Assembly (NCBI RefSeq): GCF_026625605.1
Contig: NZ_CP113054.1
Span: 2,604,001 to 2,668,000 of the forward strand
Direction of reading: 5' to 3'
Length of the DNA stretch: 64,000 nt
Source: Luteolibacter sp. SL250
Lineage (GTDB): Bacteria > Verrucomicrobiota > Verrucomicrobiia > Verrucomicrobiales > Akkermansiaceae
Below, in pieces: positions 24,855 to 32,975 of this stretch; the first letter of the stretch is position 1; each line of letters begins with the position of its first letter. Position numbers and translations under genes: made by a program. Under the pieces are notes generated by a model. The model was not told the origin of the DNA, did no database searches, and was given only the letters and a program-made list of their open reading frames with translations.

Positions 24855-27098
24855 TCATTTGCCTTTCTCCAGGGTTACACGGAAGCCGATGGGCTTCCCG
24901 TCCATGGTCTTTGGCGAAGAGGGGGCTTGCCAGGGATCCGCACCTTCCGTCTGGCCGGTGATCCGGCGGGATGAAGCGGGGGCTTTCCCATCGGTGGATG
25001 GTGGGTCGGAGACCCATTCCGGATTGCGCGCGCCACCGGATTTCTCCACCTCCGTGCTGGTGGCGATACGGTAGTGCTGGTTCCGGGCACGGTCTTCCGG
25101 GGAGACTTTGTTGCCGGTCAGCCACGCGCAGAACTGTTCCGCCGTCCACCACGGAACGGACGTCACGGGGGCGTCGTCATCCAGGCCGTCGATGCCGGGG
25201 ATCACTTTTGCATGGTCCTGTTCAGGGATCGACTGGGCGATGAGATATTCCCGGAAAAGACCCGCGCTGACCGCAGCCCCGGTATCGGAAGGGGAAGTGG
25301 GGATCGAGTCGGAAAATGGAGACAGGTCCGCGATCATCCCGGCCTCCGCCTTCGCACCGCCGAGTTTGGACGTCACGAAACCGATTCCTCCTCCGAGGAT
25401 CAGGCAGGACAGAAGAATGATGGATGCCTGCCTGAGAGGGGCGGACCGGACGGTCTGCATTTCCTTCAACTGGGACTGGATCTTTCCCTGTGCGGCCCGG
25501 CTTTTCTCCAGTTCCTCGCGGGCATTCCTCGCATCATTGGCGGCTTTTTCGGTGTCCTTCCGTGCGGCTGATTCCGCATCCTGGATCGCCTTTCCGGCAG
25601 CCGCCTTCTCCGCGGCGACGGCGTTGCGGGACTCTTCGAGGGATCGCTTTGCGGCCTCGATGTCCGCGCGCAGGGAATCAATCAAATCCCGGTTCGCATC
25701 GTCCGCGTTCAGCCGGGCTTTCTCCAGTTCCGCTTCCAGCGCGGCGAGGCGCTGCGAATGTTGGTCCCGTTGTTGTTCGATCTCGCGGGTACGTTGCTCA
25801 AGTTCTTTCCTGGCTTCAGCGGCCGCCTCAAGGTCCTGTTCCTTGTTCCTCAGCGCCGACTGGAGGTCCACCAGTTGCTGGGTCAGTTCGTCGGATCCGC
25901 TTCCGGCGGCGGCAAGTGAGTTTTTCCAATCCGCTGCCTCCCGGACCGCTTTGTCCAGTTCCGTGCGGATGCCGGAAAGCTCGCTTTCAAGCTGGGAGAT
26001 CTTCTCGGAGGCCTCCCGGTTTTCCGTCCTGAGGGTGAGAATCTGGGCCTGGTTCGCCTCCGCTTCCGCGGATGAGATCTGGGGGATGAGTGCTTGCGGG
26101 GTGGCGGCTCCTCCCAGGGGGGAAACACCCAAGCTCAGACCTGAAGCGATTTCACGGATGCTCCTTGGGCGGTCTTCGGCCCGTTTGGCAAGACATGCCG
26201 CCACCGTTTCCTCCCATTCCTTCGGGATGTGGAAGTCGGGGAGATCAAACGACGCCAGCCGCTCCGTCATCGGCGGGGGAACGGCGGTTTCGATCTGCAT
26301 CCGGATCTGTTCATAGCCGCCCTCGTGGAAGGGTGGCCGACCCGTGAGCAGTTCGTAAATGGTGGCACCCACCGCATAGACGTCGTCCAGGGTGGAGGCG
26401 GGCGCTCCCTGGATCTGTTCCCACGGCATGTAGGGCAGGGTGCCCATCGTGTTCTTGTCATTCACTCCCGGCTGGCTGCGGGAGAGCATGATGGTATGCA
26501 GCCGCAGTTTCTGCGTGATACCGAAGTCGGTGAGCAGGAGTTTTTCCCCGCCGTCCTCACGCTTTTCCAGCATCAGGTTCTTCGGCTTGATATCACGGTG
26601 GACCATCCGCGCGTCTTCATGCGCATAGACGAGCGCCTCACAAAGCTGGGTGACCCAGTCCACAATCTGATCGACTGGAAAGGCGACGATGCTGCGCCGC
26701 GGCCCTATCCGCCCCACGTGCCGCCATTCATCCAGGTTCATCCCCCGGACATATTGCATGGAGATGCCCCAGCCTTCCTTTCCTTCATGGAAGTCATGGA
26801 TCCGCACGATATGCGGATGGGTCAGTTCGATCGCCTGGCGGGTCTCCCGGATGACATCAAAGCGGGCGCTGGGATCCCGCAGGATGCTCTCGTGGGGGAG
26901 TTTGAGCGCCACGATGCGCTCCATCAACTCATCCCGCACGAGGTGGATCAATCCTGTGCCACCTTCGCCGATAATGCTGTCCCGCGCATCCCGGGGCACG
27001 AGCGCACGGAACCGGTTGAAGAATAACTCTCCTTCCTGATAGGTGGGGCTGAGTGGCGGGAAATTGATTCCCTGCTCATTCGAAAGTTGGAATTGCAT
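24855..27098 (-). CDS. Transmembrane Ser/Thr kinase with FGE-like periplasmic domain
   Basis: The kinase domain (about 35-320) is a close paralogue of the one at 16897-19626: GEGGTG (44-49), Lys66, HRDIKPKN (167-174), DFG (191-193), and GTLPYMPWEQ instead of a normal APE segment. A coiled coil of about 200 residues follows, then one membrane helix (about 558-576). The outside domain (about 612-747) resembles formylglycine-generating enzyme: DAPVTSVPWWTAEQFCAWLTG, YRIATSTEVE and final GFRVTLEKG. The catalytic cysteine region of FGE is missing, so it is probably a binding domain. Membrane topology fits a PpkA-like sensor kinase (inference). Confidence 0.85.
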   Translation of the reverse strand: MQFQLSNEQGINFPPLSPTYQEGELFFNRFRALVPRDARDSIIGEGGTGLIHLVRDELMERIVALKLPHESILRDPSARFDVIRETRQAIELTHPHIVRIHDFHEGKEGWGISMQYVRGMNLDEWRHVGRIGPRRSIVAFPVDQIVDWVTQLCEALVYAHEDARMVHRDIKPKNLMLEKREDGGEKLLLTDFGITQKLRLHTIMLSRSQPGVNDKNTMGTLPYMPWEQIQGAPASTLDDVYAVGATIYELLTGRPPFHEGGYEQIRMQIETAVPPPMTERLASFDLPDFHIPKEWEETVAACLAKRAEDRPRSIREIASGLSLGVSPLGGAATPQALIPQISSAEAEANQAQILTLRTENREASEKISQLESELSGIRTELDKAVREAADWKNSLAAAGSGSDELTQQLVDLQSALRNKEQDLEAAAEARKELEQRTREIEQQRDQHSQRLAALEAELEKARLNADDANRDLIDSLRADIEAAKRSLEESRNAVAAEKAAAGKAIQDAESAARKDTEKAANDARNAREELEKSRAAQGKIQSQLKEMQTVRSAPLRQASIILLSCLILGGGIGFVTSKLGGAKAEAGMIADLSPFSDSIPTSPSDTGAAVSAGLFREYLIAQSIPEQDHAKVIPGIDGLDDDAPVTSVPWWTAEQFCAWLTGNKVSPEDRARNQHYRIATSTEVEKSGGARNPEWVSDPPSTDGKAPASSRRITGQTEGADPWQAPSSPKTMDGKPIGFRVTLEKGK

Positions 27099-27199
27099 CG
27101 GCGGTCAGGACGCTTCCGGTTTTCTACCCTGTCCCATGGGATGACGGCAAGGGGGAAGCGTGGACATTGTTAGGTCGCGGATGATATGGAATGATGAAG

Positions 27200-28354
27200 T
27201 TATGGAGTTTCGGCGAATACCACCCGGAAGCCCACGGTGCCTGGCTCCGGAGGATCCGTCGCTTGGTTGGATTTCCAGTTCTTGTCGGCCGCGGAGGGCT
27301 TGTCCATGAGCCATTCACTCACATCCGGAGCGCCGATCCCGTCCACCTTGCCGCTCATCGCCGTCCATTCCGCGGATGTCGGGAGACGGAAGATCCAGGC
27401 AGAGCCGGGCGGATTGTCCGCGGACAGTTTCTGGACGAAAGGTTCGGTTCCCGCTTTCGTCGGAAGATTCACGAACTGTGCCGGAAAGCGGGAGTAGTCG
27501 GCCTGGTTGGCATTCGCCGCTTTCTGCAGGTTGGCTGCGATCTGGGAAATCCTTCCGGAGTGGAAGGCCAGCATCCGTTGCTTGTCCTGCGCGTTGGCAC
27601 TGTCGTAGGCGATTCTCTGGGGTCCCTGGAGACTGGCCACGAATCTCTGGCGGGCCTCATCCATGAAGTCCGCCACCGTGGCGACCCGTGGCGGCGACCA
27701 TCTGCCAGCAGGAGCTTCGTCCGTCACTTTTCCCCATATCTCGGTGGTGACTTCCTTCTTCGCAGCCCAGAAGCCGCCGCTTTTCGAGTGCCCGGCCGGG
27801 TCGTCGATCCACACCAGCTCGATCCCCTGTGGAGTCCGGCGGTTGCTGCCCAGCACCAACAACTGGCCGAGCATTTCCCGGTAGGGGAGGGCGGCCAGTT
27901 TCCGGAGTTCCTGCAGCTCGGTCTTTCTTTGGGAGATCTCCTGGCGGATCTGGTCCGCGGCCTGGACTACGGCGGTGCTGGAGGCGTCCGCCATTTCCTT
28001 TTCCCGGGCATCCAGCCAGGCATTGGCTTTCTGAAGCGCCGCAGCCGCATCCGCTTCCGAGCGGATGGCCGGAGAGTCCGGATGGATGGCGCGGAGATTT
28101 TTCTCGAACTCCGTCCAGAGAGAGGAGAGCGGGGCTTCCTGCTTCCTGGTGGCCTCCAGGGAGGAAAGGTATCTCCCACGGGTGGCGGTCGCAGCCGCTG
28201 AAGAGGTGGGAGCGGTGGACGGAAGGAATGACGTGGAACTTTCCGTCTGTCGGGCACGCTCGGTTTTCCGCTGCATCAGGGAGCGGGTACCCAGCGCGAT
28301 GGAGGCGGTGAGCAGGAGGGCGGCCAGAATGCCTGTGATGCGGAATACGATCAT
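27200..28354 (-). CDS. Membrane-anchored protein with FGE/SUMF-like domain
   Basis: The 384-residue protein has an N-terminal membrane helix (about 5-25), a predicted coiled coil (about 90-160) and a C-terminal FGE/SUMF-like domain (about 170-384). Recognisable parts are GGFWAAKKEVTTEIWGKV, FRLPTSAEWTAMSG, VSEWLMDKP and final GFRVVF. The RGGSW and CR motifs with the catalytic cysteines are absent, so enzyme activity is unlikely. COG1262 (SUMF1-like) proteins are known accessory genes of T6SS clusters. The ATG at 28354 overlaps the upstream stop as ATGA, which decides the start over an ATG seven codons upstream. Confidence 0.72.
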   Translation of the reverse strand: MIVFRITGILAALLLTASIALGTRSLMQRKTERARQTESSTSFLPSTAPTSSAAATATRGRYLSSLEATRKQEAPLSSLWTEFEKNLRAIHPDSPAIRSEADAAAALQKANAWLDAREKEMADASSTAVVQAADQIRQEISQRKTELQELRKLAALPYREMLGQLLVLGSNRRTPQGIELVWIDDPAGHSKSGGFWAAKKEVTTEIWGKVTDEAPAGRWSPPRVATVADFMDEARQRFVASLQGPQRIAYDSANAQDKQRMLAFHSGRISQIAANLQKAANANQADYSRFPAQFVNLPTKAGTEPFVQKLSADNPPGSAWIFRLPTSAEWTAMSGKVDGIGAPDVSEWLMDKPSAADKNWKSNQATDPPEPGTVGFRVVFAETP

Positions 28355-28995
28355 GGCTTTTTGCTTTGGAGCCACTTCTCAAGCTGGGCCTTCCGCTCCG
28401 CTTCCCACGCATCCGGCGCGGGCAGGGAAGCCAGCGCGTCCAGGCCGGTCGTTTTGGCCACTTCCGTTTCGAGTGATGGCTTGTCCTTGATGTGGACGGG
28501 CTTCGCCAGTTTCACGGACAGTGCGGTGAGATCGCTTGTCAGCTTGGGCCATTCCGCGGAAGCCCCGGGAAAGCCGATCGCCTGCCGCGCTTCGGCCAGC
28601 AGGGTGTCCGGAACGGCGGGGGACGACCCCTTCATTTTCTCGGTCCGGTTTTTCAACGGTGGAAGGAGTGCCGCCATCCTCGTGACGGTCTCGTTGGCGC
28701 GGCCGGATTCCGCGGAGCTGGCGGCCAGTTGCTGCCGCAAGGCCTCGTCCAACTTCTCAAAGTGCGCCACCACCTCCTTTTCCTCCTGTGCCGCACGATC
28801 GGCCTGCAGCCGCAGGGTTTCCTGGAGATTTCCTCCCGTGATCCGGACCAGTGAGGATGTCGTCCGATTTTCACGGGCGGTGGTCTGTTCCTGCTGCGCG
28901 CGTTGTTGGAGTCCGAAACTCCATCCTGCGAATGCACCACCTCCCAGGCCGGCGGCGGCTGCCAAGGCGCAGAGTGGGAGCGATGCGAGGTTCAC
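28351..28995 (-). CDS. Coiled-coil membrane-anchored protein of unknown function
   Basis: A GTG at 28995 gives a 214-residue product with an N-terminal hydrophobic Ala/Gly-rich segment (about 3-25) that could be a signal anchor, and a coiled coil over about 30-115. The rest has no recognised domain. It overlaps the FGE-like gene by 4 bp (ATGA), so the two are probably made together and may work as a pair. It is the last protein gene before the tRNA-Thr. Confidence 0.65.
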   Translation of the reverse strand: MNLASLPLCALAAAAGLGGGAFAGWSFGLQQRAQQEQTTARENRTTSSLVRITGGNLQETLRLQADRAAQEEKEVVAHFEKLDEALRQQLAASSAESGRANETVTRMAALLPPLKNRTEKMKGSSPAVPDTLLAEARQAIGFPGASAEWPKLTSDLTALSVKLAKPVHIKDKPSLETEVAKTTGLDALASLPAPDAWEAERKAQLEKWLQSKKP

Positions 28996-29109
28996 GGGGT
29001 TGCCACGTATGGTTGGTCTTGTGATATTATCTGTCTCTCACAGATCATCTTCACAAGCCAATTCCCCGGGCACAGAGGGTATTTTCGCAGCGTGCCACGG
29101 CGTGGGAAA

Positions 29110-29185
29110 TGGAGCCGGCTAACGGACTCGAACCGTTGACCTACTGATTACAAATCAGTTGCTCTACCAACTGAGCTAAGCCGGC
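29110..29185 (-). tRNA. tRNA-Thr (anticodon TGT)
   Basis: On the minus strand, the sequence folds as a complete tRNA: acceptor GCCGGCT/AGCCGGC, D arm TAGCTCAGTTGGTAGAGC, anticodon stem ACTGA/TCAGT with loop TTTGTAA (anticodon TGT), and T loop GGTTCGAGTCC. The 3' CCA is encoded. The rest of 28996-29374, outside the tRNA, contains no gene I can support. The 3' end faces the T6SS-associated block, the usual orientation for an integrated island, but no integrase is seen. Confidence 0.95.
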
Positions 29186-29374
29186 CTTTTGTGCCGCGGG
29201 ATGTGAGGCGCGCGGGCGGCGAATGCTTGGCACAGGGGCAGGCTGCTTGGCAATGGGATTTTCATTGGATGGCCTATCTCCCGGGCGGGACGCATTTCAG
29301 AATCAGATCATTTTCACTCCATCCGCGTTTATCGCTTGTGGAGGGGACGCCCGCACGGGTGTTATGAGCGGGCG

Positions 29375-30778
29375 ATGGCTTACCTCGACGAAAATTTCCT
29401 GCTCCATTCCGACACCGCCCGCCGCCTCTTCCACGAGGTGGCCAAGGACCAGCCGATCATCGACTATCACTGCCACCTCTCGCCGCGTGAGATCGCCACG
29501 AACCACCGGTGGAAGGACATCGCGGAAATCTGGCTGGGCGGTGACCACTACAAGTGGCGCCTGCTGCGGGCCAATGGCATCGACGAAAGCCTGATCTCCG
29601 GTGACAGCTCGCCGCGGGAGAAGTTCCAGGCCTTCGCCGAGACGGTGCCCTACACCCTGCGGAATCCCATGCACCACTGGACGCATCTGGAACTCCAGCG
29701 CTACTTCGGCATCCACAAGCTGCTCTCTCCGGAAACGGCGGACGAGATCTGGGAAAGGACGAACGAGAAACTCCAGGAGGCCGACTTCTCCACCCATGGC
29801 ATCCTGAAGAAATTCGACGTGCGGGTGGTGGGCACGACGGATGATCCGGCGGATCCTCTCGACGACCACCTTGCCATCGCGGAGTCGGGAATCAGGACCA
29901 AGGTCGTGCCGACGTTCCGACCGGACAAGGCGTGGCTGGTGGACCGCCCGGATCTGCTGAACCCGTGGCTGGGGAAACTGGAGGCCACCTCCGGCATCTC
30001 CATCACCACGCTTTCCGATCTGCTGGCCGCGTTCCAGAAGCGCCATGATGACTTCCATGCAGCCGGTGCGCGCCTCTCGGACCACGGTCTGGACCGCTGC
30101 CCCGCGCTTCCCTGCACGGATGCGGAGGCATCCGCCATCTTTGACAATGCCCGTGCGGGCAGGGCGGCCACGGCGGAGGAGAAGGAAAAGTTCTTCTTCT
30201 ACCTGATGGTTTTCTTCGGCCAGCTCGATGCGGCGAAAGGCTGGACGAAGCAGCTCCATCTCGGCGCTTTCCGGAACACCAACTCCCGGATGTTCGCGAA
30301 GCTGGGGCCGGACAGCGGCTACGACACCATCGGTGACTACGATCAGGGACGCGCGCTCGTCGTTTATCTGGATGCGCTGGCGAAGCTGGATGCGCTGCCG
30401 AAAGTCATCCTCTACAACCTCAATCCGCGGGACAACTACCTGCTCGCCGCCATGACCGGTGCTTTCCAGGACGGAACCGTCGCCGGAAAAATCCAGTTCG
30501 GCTCCGGCTGGTGGTTCCTCGACCAGAAGGACGGCATGGAGCTGCAGCTCGACGCCCTCTCCCAGACAGGATTGCTTTCCCGCTTCGTCGGCATGCTGAC
30601 CGACTCCCGCTCATTCCTCTCCTTCCCGCGGCATGAGTACTTCCGCAGAATCCTCTGCAACCTCATCGGCGCCGAGGCGGAGCGGGGCGAGCTGCCGGAC
30701 GACTTCGACATGCTGGCGAAGCTCATCGGAGATGTCTGCTTCCACAACGCGAACCGTTACTTCGAATTCAACGTCTGA
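29375..30778 (+). CDS. uxaC: Glucuronate isomerase
   Basis: UxaC interconverts D-glucuronate/D-fructuronate and D-galacturonate/D-tagaturonate, the first step of hexuronate breakdown. The 467-residue product shows DYHCHLSPREIA (metal-binding HCH), ADEIWERTNEKL, VRVVGTTDDPADPLDDH, FRPDKAWLVDRP, LHLGAFRNTNSRMF and SFPRHEYFRRILCNLIG, all typical. I chose the ATG at 29375 (MAYLDENFLL), since an upstream TTG would add a non-conserved leader. No other hexuronate genes follow; the next gene is a lactonase. Confidence 0.96.
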   Translation: MAYLDENFLLHSDTARRLFHEVAKDQPIIDYHCHLSPREIATNHRWKDIAEIWLGGDHYKWRLLRANGIDESLISGDSSPREKFQAFAETVPYTLRNPMHHWTHLELQRYFGIHKLLSPETADEIWERTNEKLQEADFSTHGILKKFDVRVVGTTDDPADPLDDHLAIAESGIRTKVVPTFRPDKAWLVDRPDLLNPWLGKLEATSGISITTLSDLLAAFQKRHDDFHAAGARLSDHGLDRCPALPCTDAEASAIFDNARAGRAATAEEKEKFFFYLMVFFGQLDAAKGWTKQLHLGAFRNTNSRMFAKLGPDSGYDTIGDYDQGRALVVYLDALAKLDALPKVILYNLNPRDNYLLAAMTGAFQDGTVAGKIQFGSGWWFLDQKDGMELQLDALSQTGLLSRFVGMLTDSRSFLSFPRHEYFRRILCNLIGAEAERGELPDDFDMLAKLIGDVCFHNANRYFEFNV

Positions 30779-30815
30779 AACAAACCCTCTGAGAATCCCG
30801 TTCTACCCCGGACCC

Positions 30816-31904
30816 ATGCGAACCACACTTTTCAACCTCTTCCTGCTTTCATCCTCCGTCTTCGCCGCTCCTGTCTTCATCGGCACGGGAGCCGACGGCA
30901 TCTACCTCGCGGATTTCGACTCCGCGACCGGCAAGCTCACCGAACCGAAGCTCGCCGCCGAATACAAGGGTCCCGGCTGGATCGAGTTTCATCCCTCGAA
31001 GCCGGTGCTCTACGCGGCGGGCAGCCCGAAGCAGGAGTTCCCGGACAAGACCGGTGGCATCGCATCGTTCAAGATCGGTGCGGGAAACACGCTGGAGTTC
31101 ATCAGCGAGACTTCAAGCGGCGGCAAAGGCCCCTGCCACATCGCGCTCGATGCCACCGGCAGCACCCTCGCCGTGGCGAACTACAACGACGGCACGACCT
31201 CCACCATCCGCCTCGGTGAGGACGGTTCGTTCGGAAAGCTCGCCTCGACCATCATCGCGACCGGCAGTGGCCCGACCGGCCGCCAGAAGGGACCGCACGC
31301 CCACGGCGTTTATTTCGACAAGTCGAACGCGTTCCTCCTCATGCCAGACCTGGGGATCGACAAGGTGCTGGTCTACAAGCATGACCCGAAAACGTCTGAG
31401 ATCACAGTCTCCGAGCCTCTTGGCACGAAGCCTGGTGCGGGTCCACGCCACCTCGCATTCTCGCCCGACGAAAAGCACGCCTACGTCATCAACGAGTTGG
31501 ACAACACCATCCTCGTCGCCAGCCATGACGGAAAGGGCGGCCTCAAGGAAATCCAGACCGTGCCGACCCTGCCAGCGGACTTCAGCGGAAAAAGCACCAC
31601 TTCGGAAGTCGAAGTCCATCCGAACGGCAAGTTCGTCTATGGCTCCAACCGCGGTCACGACTCCATCGCTGTCTATGCGCGGGACGCGGAAAGCGGCAAG
31701 CTGACCTTCGTCCAGCACGCGCCGTGCGGCGGCAAGACCCCACGCCATTTCAAGATCGACCCATCGGGTAAGTGGATGCTCATCGGCCACCAGGACACGA
31801 ACACCATCAGCGTCCTGGCGCTGGACACCGCCACCGGCAAGCTCGGTGAACCGGCCAACACGGTCTCCGCTCCGAAGCCGATCTGCCTGCTCTTCGGCAA
31901 GTGA
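30816..31904 (+). CDS. Exported 7-bladed beta-propeller lactonase (6-phosphogluconolactonase family)
   Basis: The 362-residue protein belongs to the YbhE/Pgl-type lactonase family: blade motifs include GIYLADFDSATGKLT, WIEFHPSKPVLYA, GPCHIALDATGSTLAVANYNDG, GPHAHGVYFD and GPRHLAFSPDEKHAYVINEL. Unlike cytoplasmic Pgl, it starts with a signal peptide (about 1-17, ending SSSVFAAP). An exported lactonase is more likely to act on sugar lactones or other lactones outside the cytoplasm than on 6-phosphogluconolactone. It follows uxaC by 37 bp and may be co-transcribed. Confidence 0.86.
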   Translation: MRTTLFNLFLLSSSVFAAPVFIGTGADGIYLADFDSATGKLTEPKLAAEYKGPGWIEFHPSKPVLYAAGSPKQEFPDKTGGIASFKIGAGNTLEFISETSSGGKGPCHIALDATGSTLAVANYNDGTTSTIRLGEDGSFGKLASTIIATGSGPTGRQKGPHAHGVYFDKSNAFLLMPDLGIDKVLVYKHDPKTSEITVSEPLGTKPGAGPRHLAFSPDEKHAYVINELDNTILVASHDGKGGLKEIQTVPTLPADFSGKSTTSEVEVHPNGKFVYGSNRGHDSIAVYARDAESGKLTFVQHAPCGGKTPRHFKIDPSGKWMLIGHQDTNTISVLALDTATGKLGEPANTVSAPKPICLLFGK

Positions 31905-31910
31905 TGGCCA

Positions 31911-31961
31911 GGCGCACGCCGATGCGCTTTCATGATCCAGATGGGCGCATCGGCGTGCGCC
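31911..31961 (+). terminator. Perfect 17-bp inverted repeat after the lactonase gene
   Basis: GGCGCACGCCGATGCGC at 31911-31927 is exactly complementary in reverse to 31945-31961, with a 17-nt loop. The right arm is followed by CCTCCTTTTG, a weak T-tract, so it may be a transcription terminator for the lactonase gene. The very GC-rich, exact stem also fits a REP-like element. No second copy was noticed in the window. Confidence 0.5.
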
Positions 31962-31978
31962 CCTCCTTTTGAAAACCC

Positions 31979-32965
31979 ATGAAAACCCTGCTCCTCGGAT
32001 TGATCCTCTTTCCGGCGTTCCTCCACGCGAAGGAACCGGGATCACTCAACGGGATGACCAAGCCGGAGGTGAAAATCGTCCGGGAGTGGAAGTCCGATGA
32101 CGGCAAGTCCCTCCAGGCGGAACTGCTCGAATACTCGGAGACGGAGATCAAGGTCAACACGTCGAAGAACTTCAAGATCGTCAGGATTCCGATGGAACGG
32201 CTCTCCCAGGAGGACCGGGACTTCGTGATGGCGATGGTGAAGAAGAACTCGCTCGACTACAGCCTCACCGACGGGAAGTTCGCCACCCAGATGGTGGAGG
32301 GGGAGTTCACGAAGAACGTCTCCGAAAAGGGGCTGAAATATCAGATCAAGGGGAATCCCAAATGGGATGGGAAAAAGCGTTACCCGCTGCTGGTCTGGCT
32401 CCACGGTGCCGGACAGAGCGGGGATGACAATACCTCCCAGGCGGCCGGTTCACCCCGCCAGCTCTACAATGAGGAGGCGCAGAAAAAGCAACCGTTCTTC
32501 ATGCTCATGCCGCAGTGCCCGGACCGGGCGATCGGCTGGAAAAATGAAGTCGCGGACAACCTGATGGCCCTGATCACGGACCTTTCCGACAACCTGCCCA
32601 TCGACAAGGACCGGATCTACCTGACCGGCTCCAGCATGGGTGGTGCCGGAACCTGGGGGATGATCGCCAAGTGGCCGGATGTGTTCGCCTGTGCGGTGCC
32701 ACTCTGCGGAGGCGGGGACGCCTCGAAAGCGGAGACCATGAAGGGCGTGCCCATCTGGATCTTCCATGGCGACAAGGATGACTCGGTGCCGGTGGAGGCT
32801 TCGCGGAAAATGTACGCCGCCATGCAGGGGGTGAAGGGGAATGTCCAATACACCGAGCTTCCCGGCGCAGGCCACATCATCACGGATCAAGTCTACGGCA
32901 AGCCGGAGCTGGGTGAGTGGATCTTCGCCCAGAAGCGAATCCCCGTGGCCGGGAAAAAGCGCTGA
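31979..32965 (+). CDS. Exported alpha/beta hydrolase with SHD1-like domain
   Basis: A signal peptide (1-17, ending FLHA) precedes an SHD1-like domain (about 33-85: REWKSDDGKSLQAELLEY ... VRIPMERLSQEDRDFV). The hydrolase follows (about 95-328), with the oxyanion region WLHGAGQSGDDN (140-151), nucleophile GSSMGG (Ser219), an Asp in HGDKDDSVPV (263-272) and His299 in GAGHI. The layout is like secreted feruloyl/PHB-depolymerase-type esterases. SHD1 domains are common in planctomycetal and verrucomicrobial proteins. The substrate is unknown. Confidence 0.82.
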   Translation: MKTLLLGLILFPAFLHAKEPGSLNGMTKPEVKIVREWKSDDGKSLQAELLEYSETEIKVNTSKNFKIVRIPMERLSQEDRDFVMAMVKKNSLDYSLTDGKFATQMVEGEFTKNVSEKGLKYQIKGNPKWDGKKRYPLLVWLHGAGQSGDDNTSQAAGSPRQLYNEEAQKKQPFFMLMPQCPDRAIGWKNEVADNLMALITDLSDNLPIDKDRIYLTGSSMGGAGTWGMIAKWPDVFACAVPLCGGGDASKAETMKGVPIWIFHGDKDDSVPVEASRKMYAAMQGVKGNVQYTELPGAGHIITDQVYGKPELGEWIFAQKRIPVAGKKR

Positions 32966-32975
32966 CGCTGCGGAG

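Noticed and set aside
29336..29374. Extended uxaC start at a TTG
   Set aside because: The added residues are not conserved in UxaC; MAYLDENFLL at 29375 fits the family.
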